Part shown: positions 51,390 to 60,400 of the stretch, in pieces
Position numbering within the stretch: the first letter of the stretch is position 1
Layout: every line of letters starts with the position of its first letter
Source: Alphaproteobacteria bacterium
GTDB lineage: Bacteria > Pseudomonadota > Alphaproteobacteria > Caulobacterales > Hyphomonadaceae
NCBI GenBank assembly: GCA_016125405.1
Contig: WGLW01000016.1
Location: 1 to 64,000 of the forward strand
Direction: 5' to 3'
DNA: 64,000 bases
The notes under the pieces: generated by a model
What the model saw: only the letters and a program-made list of their open reading frames with translations
Databases searched by the model: none
Told to the model about the DNA's origin: nothing
Position numbers and translations under genes: made by a program

Positions 51390-51432
51390 AATTTCGTTAA
51401 CGGAAATTTCCCAGAGGTTAGCGCCATCTAAC
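51390..51432. promoter_or_regulatory. Palindromic elements upstream of cheY-cheR
   Basis: A near-palindrome with outer arms AATTTC and GAAATT is centred on GTTAAC (51396-51401). A perfect inverted repeat, GTTAG-N6-CTAAC, follows at 51417-51432. They lie 109-151 bases before the cheY start. The TTAA core recalls CtrA half-sites, but neither has the N7 spacing of a full CtrA box. Confidence 0.4.
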
Positions 51433-51489
51433 GACCCGACGGGGCCGAATATGCGCCCCTAGCAACCATGCCGCCCAGAAGGCGCTGAC

Positions 51490-51520
51490 AAGGTTAAGGA
51501 AAGGCTGCCGAGAGCAGCCT
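51490..51520 (-). terminator. Terminator of chpT
   Basis: On the minus strand AGGCTGC and GCAGCCT form a perfect 7-bp stem with a 5-nt loop, followed by the T-rich TTTCCTTAACC. It begins about 10 bases after the chpT stop. Confidence 0.65.
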
Positions 51521-51529
51521 GACGGGCCC

Positions 51530-52171
51530 TCAGCCCCTGATCACGGGCCCGCGCGCCATCAGGCCGGAATTGCCGGGTTCGGCCCGCGCCACGAGGCTGA
51601 AGCCGATATCGTCCGCCAGGACGCGGGTGAAATAGGGCTGGATCGCCCCGCCGCCCCAGCCGTCCGGCGGCTCCGTGCCGGCCAGCGCGTCGTGCACCTC
51701 CGGCTTGAAGGTCGAATACTGGCCGATCGCGTCGGCGTTCATGACGAGTTCGTCCCCCTCTTCATGGGCGGACACCCGGCAGACGCCCCGCGCCGCCGGC
51801 TCGACCATGATCAGCGTCATGTTCATCAGAAGGCGCATCTGGCGGTTGGTGATGTTGAGCGTCTCGACCTTCCAGTCGAGCTGGGTCTTGGTGTTGACCT
51901 CGAACAGCCGGGTAAACATGCCGCGCGCCTCGGCGACATTCACCAGGCTGTCATTGATGGCCTGGCTGCCGATGGCGTAGCGCATGAAGCGCAGTTTCGC
52001 ATCCAGCGTGGCGATCGAGCTGCGCAGGGATTTTTCGCCCTCGGCCCGCATGGCCGGGCCCATGCCTTCATCGAACAGAAGCTCGCAGCTCTGCATCAGC
52101 GTGGTGAGCGGCGAGGCGACGTCATGACAGATGCGGGAGGCGACATACGACGCCAGTCTCGACGATTCCAT
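51530..52171 (-). CDS. chpT: Histidine phosphotransferase ChpT
   Basis: 213 residues. ChpT relays phosphate from the hybrid kinase CckA to CtrA and CpdR. The dimerisation/phosphotransfer helix is clear near the N-terminus: YVASRICHDVASPLTTLMQSCELL, with the likely phosphorylated His16. The pseudo-ATPase C-domain follows with the DUF2328/HPTransfase look (LRFMRYAIGS, NMTLIMVEPAARGV, GGGAIQPYFTRVLADD); kinase N and G boxes are absent, as expected. A GANTC site (52202-52206) lies 31 bases upstream of the start. CtrA, its downstream target, is encoded 13 kb away in this window. Confidence 0.92.
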   Translation of the reverse strand: MESSRLASYVASRICHDVASPLTTLMQSCELLFDEGMGPAMRAEGEKSLRSSIATLDAKLRFMRYAIGSQAINDSLVNVAEARGMFTRLFEVNTKTQLDWKVETLNITNRQMRLLMNMTLIMVEPAARGVCRVSAHEEGDELVMNADAIGQYSTFKPEVHDALAGTEPPDGWGGGAIQPYFTRVLADDIGFSLVARAEPGNSGLMARGPVIRG

Positions 52172-52259
52172 ATCGTTTCGACCTCTCGTGACGGCTGATC
52201 CGAATCAGCAAGCTAGCGGATCGGATTTCGCCCCCCAAGCCGGAAGTTATCCCCAGAGG

Positions 52260-52526
52260 CTATCCCCTGTCGGGGTCGTCGCCAGAGGGAAATTTTGCCC
52301 CTGGCTCGATCCGGTCGTCGAAACCCCTGCGGGAACTCAGGAAAGTCAGCGAGAACAGGCCGACCGAAAGGAGAACGGCCAGCGTCGCGCCCAGAGAGAA
52401 AGCGATTATGAAATTCGCGTTGGGAAACTGCCGGAACACCTCGCCCGCCCCGAACACCGCCGCAAGGATCAGTCCCGCGACAGGAACGAGCACGATGAGG
52501 AGTGTGATCAGGATCTTGCGGGACAT
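52260..52526 (-). CDS. Small two-helix membrane protein, hypothetical
   Basis: 88 residues. Two membrane helices, ILITLLIVLVPVAGLILAAVFGAG (about residues 5-28) and NFIIAFSLGATLAVLLSVGLFSLTFLSS (about 38-65), then a charged tail RRGFDDRIEPGAKFPSGDD. The ATG at 52526 opens directly into the first helix. I do not recognise the family. It reads toward chpT with 88 bases between them and may be cotranscribed. Confidence 0.65.
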   Translation of the reverse strand: MSRKILITLLIVLVPVAGLILAAVFGAGEVFRQFPNANFIIAFSLGATLAVLLSVGLFSLTFLSSRRGFDDRIEPGAKFPSGDDPDRG

Positions 52527-52672
52527 GCGCCCGAGGCTAGCCCACTGCGCCCCTCGGCGCCACCGGCCGCCGATGCGTCCCCATGCCGGGGCCAGGTCTG
52601 GGCAAAGGGCTGATTTCGGCAAGGGACGCATTCAAGCGGCGACAGGCGCGAGGGACAGCCCTTTCTCGCCGC

Positions 52673-52975
52673 TCAGGCCGGTGATTGAAAATAGGCATCG
52701 AAGTCCATCGAGCCGTGAGGAATGCCAATTATGGCGATCATGTCGCCATTGACGATGTAAAAGATCAGGTGCGAGCCTTGGCGATAACTGCGATAGCCTT
52801 CACCAATCTCTTCGCGGGGTCGTCCGGCGCCAGGGTTTTTGCCCAGCCAGTCGAAACGCTTTGCCATGTCGGAGAGGTATTTCTCCGTCTGATGCTCGCC
52901 CCATGTGGCGAGCGTGAAGTCCGCGATCTGGTCGAGATCCTTCAACGCTCGCGGGGTGAGGCGGTAGCTTCTCAA
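52673..52975 (-). CDS. parE: ParE-family toxin of a type II toxin-antitoxin pair
   Basis: 100 residues, RelE/ParE fold. Key family features are YRLTPRALKDLDQIADFTLATWG at the N-terminus, the helix KYLSDMAKRFDWLGKNPGAGRPREEIGEGYRSYRQGSHLIFYIV, and the C-terminal strand IIGIPHGSMDFDAYF. ParE toxins of this type inhibit DNA gyrase; others do not, so the target is inferred. The ATG overlaps the parD stop by 4 bases (ATGA), the usual arrangement. Confidence 0.92.
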   Translation of the reverse strand: MRSYRLTPRALKDLDQIADFTLATWGEHQTEKYLSDMAKRFDWLGKNPGAGRPREEIGEGYRSYRQGSHLIFYIVNGDMIAIIGIPHGSMDFDAYFQSPA

Positions 52976-53235
52976 GCCTTATCAGCTCTCGAGGCGCGCT
53001 GTTTCGCCCGCTTCAAAACGTCAGCGGCTGAAAAATCCACGTACTCACCTCGCTTCGCTTGTTGAGCACCCTCAACGAGATGATCCTGAAGCGCTTTTAG
53101 TCGATTGCCCCTTTCCTCAAGCTCGCGGAGGGCGGCGCGGACAACCTCACTGGCAGACGCGAAACGGCCGCTCGCGATCTCCCGCTTTACAAACTTTTCC
53201 CAGTGTGGGCCCAAGGAAAGCGATGTCGTGGCCAT
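52972..53235 (-). CDS. parD: ParD-family antitoxin
   Basis: 87 residues from the ATG at 53235, which has GAGGTG just upstream. The N-terminal ribbon-helix-helix TTSLSLGPHWEKFVKREIASGRFASASEVVRAALRELEER (about residues 3-42) would bind the operator. The disordered C-terminal part (KRGEYVDFSAADVLKRAKQR) would wrap the toxin. The gene overlaps parE and has a clear promoter with an inverted repeat over the -10 box, as expected for autoregulation. Confidence 0.92.
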   Translation of the reverse strand: MATTSLSLGPHWEKFVKREIASGRFASASEVVRAALRELEERGNRLKALQDHLVEGAQQAKRGEYVDFSAADVLKRAKQRASRADKA

Positions 53236-53246
53236 GCGCACCTCAC

Positions 53247-53285
53247 TATTCATTTTGAATATAGCAGATACCTTGAGTGGGTCAA
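53247..53285 (-). promoter_or_regulatory. Promoter and operator of parDE
   Basis: On the minus strand, TTGACC (plus coordinates 53280-53285) and TATATT (53258-53263) are spaced by 16 bases. The perfect inverted repeat TATTC-N5-GAATA at 53247-53261 covers the -10 region, 12 bases upstream of the parD ATG. This is the normal design for a ParD-repressed toxin-antitoxin promoter. Confidence 0.75.
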
Positions 53286-53523
53286 GATGATGATGGGAGC
53301 TCGATCGTGGTCTTGCGACCGTTGTCGGCGAGAAACTGCCTGCGCGGCACGAAACCCGGAACGGAAGGTCTGAGGCGGCTCTGCCCGTCGCAATATTGTG
53401 GCGGCCCTCGCATTGATAGCCCCAGCAGTCGGTTCGTTCAGAGACTGCGGGACCCGAGCCCCCTTCCCAGAAGGCCGACTCTCAAGCAATTCTGGCCCGA
53501 ACTCAATGGCAGACCGGGCGACG

Positions 53524-54864
53524 ATGAGCGTTCGTAACGACATATCGGGATTGCGGAGCTTCATCAGCCGCGAAGAGAACTGGCGCCAGCGATTGCAGGA
53601 TGTGGTCGGCGAACACCTCATGCCGGCGCTTGAAGAATTCGATATCGATCATGATGAATTGGCCGACGTTCTGGGCGAACCATGGGCGGGGGCGTTGTGG
53701 GGATGTGGGTTCGAGGATTTTCTCGGACGTCGCTATGGCGAGGAAAACATAGTTGATCTCTACCTTAAGCGACGGGGCTGGCGGGAAACCGCGCTCAACC
53801 GCGCCTATTTCGCGGCGTTACGCGACGCGCCGGTCAGCCTCTATGAGGTCGGCGGTGTCGAGCCGGGCGTCTCCATGGTGCTAAACGACCTTCTTGCGAA
53901 CGCCGCGCCAGTCATTGTTCGAGAGAAGTCAGCTACCCAATCGCTCAAGAAATGGGATCGCATCGCGGTACGCGTAGTGACGGAGCATGAACACCATGTG
54001 ATCTCCGGAGCGCTCCTGCCGTTTTCCGCTGACGCCGTCGATCTGCTGCTTGCCGGGTTGCGTGACGCGCTGAGGCTCAAGAAATCTGATGTTCTGCGGC
54101 TCACCAGGGATCAGCTTCGAGGGTGCGCGCCGGTTTTCACCAGCGCCTGGCTGTTCACTGAACTGCCTCGCATCCTGACCCCCGCGCAGCCGAGGCTCTG
54201 CAACTCGGACGGCGACGAAATAGTCTTCCACGATCTGCGTTTCCCGCTCGCCACGGGTGTGAAGCAGAAGGACGTCGCGGCGCGATTGGATAAGGCGAAA
54301 GGACTTCTTGCCGAGAGTCGGCAGTTCTGGAACTGGGTCGCCCCGCGCAAGGGGCGAGCGGGAAGGAGCGCCGATGGCTTGATGCTGGAAACACAAATCG
54401 ATGGCGGCACGATGCTGGGCTCCCTCGAACTGAAGGGGAAGGCCCTGCAGGTCAGCGTCAATTCGGCTAGACGTGCAGCGAAAGTCGAGGCCCTGTTGAT
54501 CGCTGCTGCCGGAAAACTCTTGGGACGCCCGCTAACCACGATCCGAACCGTCGAACAGATGCTAGCTGAGAAGCATGACGCGCAGCGCCAGGACGAGGCT
54601 GACGAAATCCCGCCTGAGATCGCAAGGCAGGTCGCCCGCGATTATCTAGACAATCACTATCGTGAAACGCTGGACGCGCCGATACCAGCGCTAGGCGGGA
54701 AGTCGCCTCGCCAAGCTGTACGAAGCGCTGCCGGACGTGAAAAGGTGATCGAATGGCTCAAGGTCCTGGAAAATCGCAGCGCCCGGCATGATGATGGCCC
54801 GATTGCCGAGTACGATTTCGGTTGGATGTGGGCCGAACTCGGACTGCAGGAACGCCGGAACTAA
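53524..54864 (+). CDS. Unrecognised protein next to parDE
   Basis: 446 residues from the ATG at 53524; a longer version from GTG 53398 or ATG 53506 is possible, since no start has a strong ribosome binding site. No signal peptide or membrane helices. Parts that look conserved are FGCG-like ALWGCGFEDFLGRRYG, a central LPFSADAVDLLLAGLRDALRL, and a C-terminal module YRETLDAPIPALGGKSPRQAVRSAAGREKVIEWLKVLE. I have a loose memory of the last module at the C-terminus of several uncharacterised proteins. It is divergent from parDE, in what looks like an accessory segment between chpT and the 55-kb genes. I make no functional call. Confidence 0.6.
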   Translation: MSVRNDISGLRSFISREENWRQRLQDVVGEHLMPALEEFDIDHDELADVLGEPWAGALWGCGFEDFLGRRYGEENIVDLYLKRRGWRETALNRAYFAALRDAPVSLYEVGGVEPGVSMVLNDLLANAAPVIVREKSATQSLKKWDRIAVRVVTEHEHHVISGALLPFSADAVDLLLAGLRDALRLKKSDVLRLTRDQLRGCAPVFTSAWLFTELPRILTPAQPRLCNSDGDEIVFHDLRFPLATGVKQKDVAARLDKAKGLLAESRQFWNWVAPRKGRAGRSADGLMLETQIDGGTMLGSLELKGKALQVSVNSARRAAKVEALLIAAAGKLLGRPLTTIRTVEQMLAEKHDAQRQDEADEIPPEIARQVARDYLDNHYRETLDAPIPALGGKSPRQAVRSAAGREKVIEWLKVLENRSARHDDGPIAEYDFGWMWAELGLQERRN

Positions 54865-55055
54865 CTGTGGTTCGACGCCGATCATGGATGTCGCGTTTCG
54901 GCGATTGCACTAAGCCGCTCGCGCGGGAGAAGAGCGTTGCAGCGGCGGGGATGAGCATCGCCGTCTGATGTCTCCGGGCGGCGCGCGGGCTGGCTAATCG
55001 CCGTCAGCCGTCGCACAACCGGGCCCACGACATTCCGGAGAGGCGGGGACTCAGC

Positions 55056-56003
55056 TTGCCAGGGTTTACCCACCGCGCATCGTTGAGACGACCGGCGCTT
55101 CGCGCGTGCGTGGCCGCGTGCCTGATGCTGCTTGCGCCCGCCGCGTTTGCGCAGACCGCTTTCCCGCGGACGCCGGCCGGCACGCCCGACCTTGAAGGCG
55201 TCTGGACCATGCGGACGCTGACGCCCTTCTTCCGTCCCAAGGGCGTGACGGCGCCGTCTGTCAGCGCGAGCGAGGAGCCGGCTTTCATCGCGAACATGAT
55301 GGGCGAGCGCCTGTCGGCCGAGCGCTTCGATCCCGGCACGTCCGAACCTGACGGCCTCGGGCTTGCCGTCGTGAACGGGGAGCACCGCACGTCGGCGGTG
55401 GTGAGCCCGGCGAACGGCCAGCTTGCGCTGACCGCCGCCGGCAAGGCCCGCCTGCGCGCGCGACCTGACGGCTATGATGGGCCCGAGGGGCGGCCGGTCA
55501 ACGAACGCTGCATCGCCGACGCTGGCCGGGCGCCCTATCGGGTGATGTCCGGCGAGATGTATTTCGAGATCGTGCAGACGCCCGGCTTCCTCGTCATTCA
55601 CAAGGAGGGGATGGACCCGCCGCGCATCTTTTCCCTCACCGGGAATGAGCGTCCCGTTCCGGGCGGCTCGTGGACGGGCGCGTCCACCCACCGCTGGGAG
55701 GGCGACACCTTCGTGATCGAGACCACCGGCTTCCGGGCAGAGGACACCAACCGCAGGATCTCGGGGCCCGGGTCCGCAGGCTTCCCGATCGCGCCCGCCA
55801 CGCGGATCACGGAATGGCTGATCCCCGTTTCGCCCGACGTCATCCTTTACCGCTACAAGGTCGACGACCCGGTTCTCTACGCCGAGCCGCTGGTGGTGGA
55901 GCTGCCGCTGCTGCGCTCGTCCGAGCGGTTGTTCGAAAGCGCCTGCCACGAGGGAAACAAGAGCCTGGTCAACACGCTGCAGGGCGCGCGCAAAGGCGGA
56001 TAG
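55056..56003 (+). CDS. Secreted protein of unknown function (PDLEGVWTM family)
   Basis: 315 residues with a Sec signal (LRACVAACLMLLAPAAFAQ, cleavage near residue 32). The mature part has GTPDLEGVWTM, NGEHRTSAVVSPANGQL, EIVQTPGFLVIHKEG, HRWEGDTFVIETTGF and a C-terminal SACHEGNKSLVNTLQGAR. These match block for block the secreted protein at 651-1811. The start is a TTG at 55056, which alone gives a complete signal peptide; no in-frame ATG lies upstream of it. It is followed 58 bases later by a Tat-exported DsrE-like gene and is probably cotranscribed with it. Confidence 0.72.
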   Translation: MPGFTHRASLRRPALRACVAACLMLLAPAAFAQTAFPRTPAGTPDLEGVWTMRTLTPFFRPKGVTAPSVSASEEPAFIANMMGERLSAERFDPGTSEPDGLGLAVVNGEHRTSAVVSPANGQLALTAAGKARLRARPDGYDGPEGRPVNERCIADAGRAPYRVMSGEMYFEIVQTPGFLVIHKEGMDPPRIFSLTGNERPVPGGSWTGASTHRWEGDTFVIETTGFRAEDTNRRISGPGSAGFPIAPATRITEWLIPVSPDVILYRYKVDDPVLYAEPLVVELPLLRSSERLFESACHEGNKSLVNTLQGARKGG

Positions 56004-56061
56004 ACGCGCCGCCGCCGTTCGCGCATCCTGCGGACGCACGGCGAACACGAGGGAGAATGTG

Positions 56062-56766
56062 ATGCGCGACGTATCGGACCAGACGGAGCGGCGGTCGTTT
56101 CTGTCACGGCTGGGCCTCGGGGCCGCGGTGATCGGCGCCGGGCTGAGCGCCGGACTTGTCGCCGCCCCGCCGGCCGACGCGCAGACACGCGGCTTCAAAC
56201 CGAAGCGCCACAAGGAAGACGCCTGGATGGACGGCCTCAAGGGCGGGCATCGCATCGTCATCGACTCGGCGGCGCCGGCTTCGGGCGGAGCGGCGCTGCT
56301 CTATGCCAACAATACCTTCTCGGCCAACAAGTCCGGCTACGGCCTCGAGACCGACGACCTCGCGGTGATCGTGGTGCTGCGGCACTTCTCGACGCCGTTC
56401 GCCTACACCGATGCGGTCTGGGCGAAATACGGCGAGGCGCTGTCGGGCATGATCAACTTCAAGGACCCGGAGACCAAGGCGGCGCCCGTCACCAACCTCT
56501 ACAACTCCGCCGCGGCCAGCCGGTCGCTCGCCAATATGGGGATCACCATCCAGAGCCTCGTCGACAAGAAGGTGCAGTTCGCCGTCTGCAATTCCGCGAC
56601 GCACGCCCTCGCCGGCGGCATAGCGCAAAAGGTGAAGAGCGATCCCGAGACGGTCTACAAGGACTTCGTCTCCAACGTTGTGCCTAACTCGCACCTGGTT
56701 GCGGCCGGCGTCGTCGCAGTGAACCGCGCGCAGGAATACGGCTACACGCTGCTGACGGCGGTCTAG
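56062..56766 (+). CDS. Tat-exported DsrE-like protein
   Basis: 234 residues from the ATG at 56062. The N-terminus carries a twin-arginine signal: ERRSFLSRLGLGAAVIGAGLSAGLVAAPPADA. The mature domain has VIDSAAPASGGAALLYANN, YGLETDDLAVIVVLRHFSTPFAY, and a cysteine in VDKKVQFAVCNSATHALAGG, which fits a DsrE/DsrF-type fold. Tat export suggests it folds before export or binds a cofactor. GGGAG lies 6 bases before the ATG. No sulfur-oxidation genes are near, so the role is open. Confidence 0.75.
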   Translation: MRDVSDQTERRSFLSRLGLGAAVIGAGLSAGLVAAPPADAQTRGFKPKRHKEDAWMDGLKGGHRIVIDSAAPASGGAALLYANNTFSANKSGYGLETDDLAVIVVLRHFSTPFAYTDAVWAKYGEALSGMINFKDPETKAAPVTNLYNSAAASRSLANMGITIQSLVDKKVQFAVCNSATHALAGGIAQKVKSDPETVYKDFVSNVVPNSHLVAAGVVAVNRAQEYGYTLLTAV

Positions 56767-56797
56767 CGCCCGCGCGACTTACGGGCGCCGGCCACGC

Positions 56798-57154
56798 CTA
56801 CGGCTTCTTCGTCCAGGGCTGGTCGGCGCCGGGTTTCACCGCTTCGCCGGAGCCGGCGCGCGCGATCTGCTTTTCGGCGGTGAGCGCCGCGATGGTCTGC
56901 ATCGGCTGGTTCGTCTTCGCGGCCGTGTCGTTGTAGATCGCGAGACGCTTGGCGTTGATCTCGTCGACATGGCGCTTGATGTCCGGCGTCGCCTTCGAGG
57001 CGTCGGCGATGCCGAGATAGCCGGTGTACATCTCGCCGACGATGCCCTGCGCCTTGGCCTGGTCGATCACCGCGTCCTGCGCGTGGGCGACGCCGAGGCT
57101 GGCCGCCATTGCGAGGCCGGCAAACAGGATCGAAATCTTGCGGATCATGCTCAT
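56798..57154 (-). CDS. ydbL: YdbL family protein (DUF1318)
   Basis: 118 residues. It has a Sec signal (ILFAGLAMAASLGVAHA), then AVIDQAKAQGIVGEMYTGYLGIADASKATPDIKRHVDEINAKRLAIYNDTAAKTNQPMQTIAAL, the DUF1318 core with its QG-x-VGE motif. YdbL is the periplasmic partner of YdbH and YnbE in an intermembrane phospholipid-transport complex described in E. coli. GGAGCCTCCC precedes the ATG at 57154. The order ydbH-ynbE-ydbL on this strand matches the E. coli operon. Confidence 0.9.
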   Translation of the reverse strand: MSMIRKISILFAGLAMAASLGVAHAQDAVIDQAKAQGIVGEMYTGYLGIADASKATPDIKRHVDEINAKRLAIYNDTAAKTNQPMQTIAALTAEKQIARAGSGEAVKPGADQPWTKKP

Positions 57155-57174
57155 GGGAGGCTCCTCTTGCTGCC

Positions 57175-57375
57175 TCAGAATGCGTCTGGGTTCTTGGCGA
57201 TCAGGTCCTCGACATCCTTGTCGAGCTTCACCCTGACCTGCTGGTCGATCTTGACGTTGAGATTGATCTCGATCGGCTTGTCCGGCGCCTGGATCTTCAC
57301 AGTCGGCGCGCACGCCGCCCCTGCCAGTGCGAACGCAATCGCGGCGCCGCCCATCAGTGCCTGCCGTCTGATCAT
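57175..57375 (-). CDS. ynbE: YnbE-family lipoprotein
   Basis: 66 residues. The lipoprotein signal ends in LAGAAC; the mature part APTVKIQAPDKPIEINLNVKIDQQVRVKLDKDVEDLIAKNPDAF is the YnbE signature. YnbE is an outer-membrane lipoprotein that stacks on YdbH to complete the bridge between membranes. I chose the ATG at 57375, 6 bases after GGAG; ATGs at 57387 and 57459 would add residues with no signal-peptide character. It lies between ydbH and ydbL. Confidence 0.9.
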   Translation of the reverse strand: MIRRQALMGGAAIAFALAGAACAPTVKIQAPDKPIEINLNVKIDQQVRVKLDKDVEDLIAKNPDAF

Positions 57376-57455
57376 CGATGGCTCCATGTCTGCGGCAAGG
57401 CCGCCAGCCGTCCCTGCGACCGTTGCGTTGACCCTCGCCTTATCCGCGCGCTTCG

Positions 57456-60400
57456 TCAATTCACTGCTCCTGCTGAAACCTTGTCGACGATCGCGTTGAC
57501 TGTCGGGTTGCCCTGAGAGGTGGTGTTCAAAAGATCGACCAGCGGCCCATCGATCGAAATGCGCGTCTTGAACGCCGCGCCGGACAGCACGGCGGGGTTC
57601 AACCCTTCCAGCCGTGTCTGCAGCGTCAGCCGCCCTGCGATATCTCCGTCGACGTCCAATTCAAGCTCCTTGTAGCGGAAGTCCTTCAGCGCATCGAACA
57701 GCAGCTTAGCGCTCGAATTCGACTGGCTCGCTGCATCTCCCGTCGAACCCGTGTAGTGGATGACCCCGCCTTCCGGCGAGGACTTGAGCGCAGCATGGTC
57801 GATTTTCGCTGAACCCGTGCTGAACAGCACAGGCACGGTTCCGTTCACCTTTCCGGTGGCGGTGAGGTCCGGCGGTTTGACCATTTCGATGATGCTCGCA
57901 AGGCTCCAGTCGACAGCCTCGGCGACGATCCGGTTGCTGGCTGCGGAGAAGGAAAACGTCGCGGGCTGGATGCGCAGGAAGCCGCCCGCGAACGGCCATT
58001 CGGCGCCTTCAATCTTGATCGCGTCCGAACCGGCGAGCTGAAAATGGATGACGCCGTTCTCGATCGGCAGGCCGAGCGTCACCTTGTCGAGTGTGATAGT
58101 CTGGTGCGGCGCGGACTTCATGTTCAGCACGTCCGCGATCTCAACGTCGCCCGAGACGCCCGCGAACTCGCCGGCCGACGCCAGCACGAACCCGACCTTC
58201 CTGAGCGACACCAGCGCGGTCGAGTTGAAGTCCTTCGCCGTCCACGTTGCGCCGCCGGATATGTCGACGCGACCGGTCACGTTCGCTGGCCCGATCAGCA
58301 ACCGCGACAGCGCCGATGGCTGGAAGCCGTTCTCCCTGAACAGCAGCGGCGTGGGCGCGAACGTCAACGAACCGGCGCTGCTCTTTAAGTTGTGTTGCCC
58401 GGTGACGCTGGCGACCTGCACGCCGGACTTGGCCAGGGTGAACGTGCCGGAGAAGGTCGCGACATCGTTGGCAAGCTTCGCGGAACCGGAAAACGTCTCC
58501 GGCTCGAACAGTTGCTTTGCCTTGGGCTGCGGATCGGAGATCGCCATTTCCACATTGGCGAGCGAGCCGGAGAGCCCGCCGGCCTTGCCGGCAAGATCGA
58601 GCTTCGCCTTGATGCCCGCGAGAGAGACCTGCCCGGTCTTCACCACCGCGCCGTTGAGCGCGCCGGTGATGCGCCAGCCGTCGGCCAGCTCCGCCGTGCC
58701 GGAGAGGCTGCCGGCAGACGTCGGCACGGGCGCCGGCGCATCGGGATCGTCGAAGGTGAAACTCGGCGCCGTCGTGTTGAAAGCGACCTTCACCGTTTTA
58801 GCGGACGTCCAGTTGACGGCAGTGGCGCCGAGCACCGCGTGCGCCTTGTAGTCCTTGCCAGAGACAGGAAGGTTCAGCGCGCCCAGAGTGCCGTCGCCCG
58901 CCATGGCGTCGCCGCGCAGTTCAGCCAGCCTGCCCTTCGGCTGATACCGCAGCGCTGCTGCACCGAAGGTGGTGTCGCCATAGGCCGCCTTGTCCCAGCT
59001 GACGTTCAGTCCCCGCGGCGCGTCGGCGGCGAAGGCGCCGGGCGACCATGTGGCGGTCACGGCGCCGGACGCCTTGAGGTTGGTCCAGATGCCGCCCGCG
59101 AGGCTGCCGCTGGTCGTCAGCAACACTTCGCCTGCAGCCTTGCCGGTATTCTGGCCGGTATCCTGACCGGCGGCCTTGCCTGCCGCCGTTTCGAACGAGA
59201 GGCCGCTGACCTTCGCCGCCAGCGTGTCCTCGCCGACGCGCCAGGGCTGCATCTCCACCGCGCCGGATGCGCTGATCTTGCCGGTCGAGCCGCTGGCTCC
59301 GGCAAGCGTGAGCGCGAGATGCGGCCCGCCGCCGCCAGAGAGCAGCAGCGTCCCCGCCGCCGTCCAGCCTTTCGCTGCATCCGACGACCACGCCGCGACC
59401 GGCGCCTGCCCGGCGCCGTTGAGCGTCAGCGCAAGACCGCTCTTCGCCTTGACCGTGGCGCCGCCAAGCAGCGCCGCTGCGAAACCGGCTTCCGAGGCTT
59501 CCGCCGACCACGGCGCCGAGACATCGAAGGATTGGCCCGCCTGCTTCAGCACGCGCGCGGCCGCCGCCGAGAAGTTGGGCGCGACATCCTTGAGCGGCGT
59601 CTCCACCGCGCCGCCGAGCGCTTCGCTTCCGGCCTTGGTAAGCTGGGCGCCGACAAGCCGCGCGACGCCGGTCGCCTGCAAGGCGCTGGCGCGTTCGAAG
59701 CCAGCCGGCAGGTTGAGCTTGCCGTCGACGCCCAGCTTCTCCGCGGCGCCTTTTTCATGGCTCAGGCGGTTCATGACGAATGACAGGTCGCCGGACGCAC
59801 CGCCGCCGGATTGCGGATCGAGGTTGGCGTTCAGGTCCGAGTCCTGCCAGGCGGCGCCGAACAGCGAGCCGGCGCCGGACTTGCCGGTCAGCGTCAGCTT
59901 GCGCATCGCGGCGAGCCAGCTGCCCGGCGGCTTGTTGAGATCGATCGCGGCGGCCTCGACATCGGCGCCGAGACTCGCGCCCTTGACGCCGCCCTGCTTG
60001 AGCGACACCTCGCCGGCCGACGCGGCGCCCTGACCCTTCAGCACGCCGTCCGCCTGGTTCACGTCGAGATCGAGTTTCACATCCTGGATCGTCGCGCCCG
60101 GCGCCGTGAACTGTTTGAGATCGAGCGTCGCCTTGCCGGTGATCGTGGCGCCGGATGTTTTTGCGTCGACCTGGAAACTGCGGAGATCCATCGCTGCTGC
60201 GGGCCCGGAGAGTTTGATCGGCGCGGCGGCGAGATGCAGCGTGAGATCGTCGAGGCCGGTCATCTCCAGCTGGCCCTTCGCCTCCACCGGACCGAGCGGC
60301 GTGTTGGCGACGAGCGTGATGTTCTGCAGGTCGATTTTTGGCGACGGGCCGCCGCCCGGGGGCTGGCTGGCGAATTTCTGGACCGTCGGGTCAAGGTCGC

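Noticed and set aside
51297-51431. Small plus-strand frame of 44 codons upstream of cheY
   Set aside because: No ribosome binding site and no protein-like features; it runs through the palindromic elements, so a regulatory role for the DNA is more likely.
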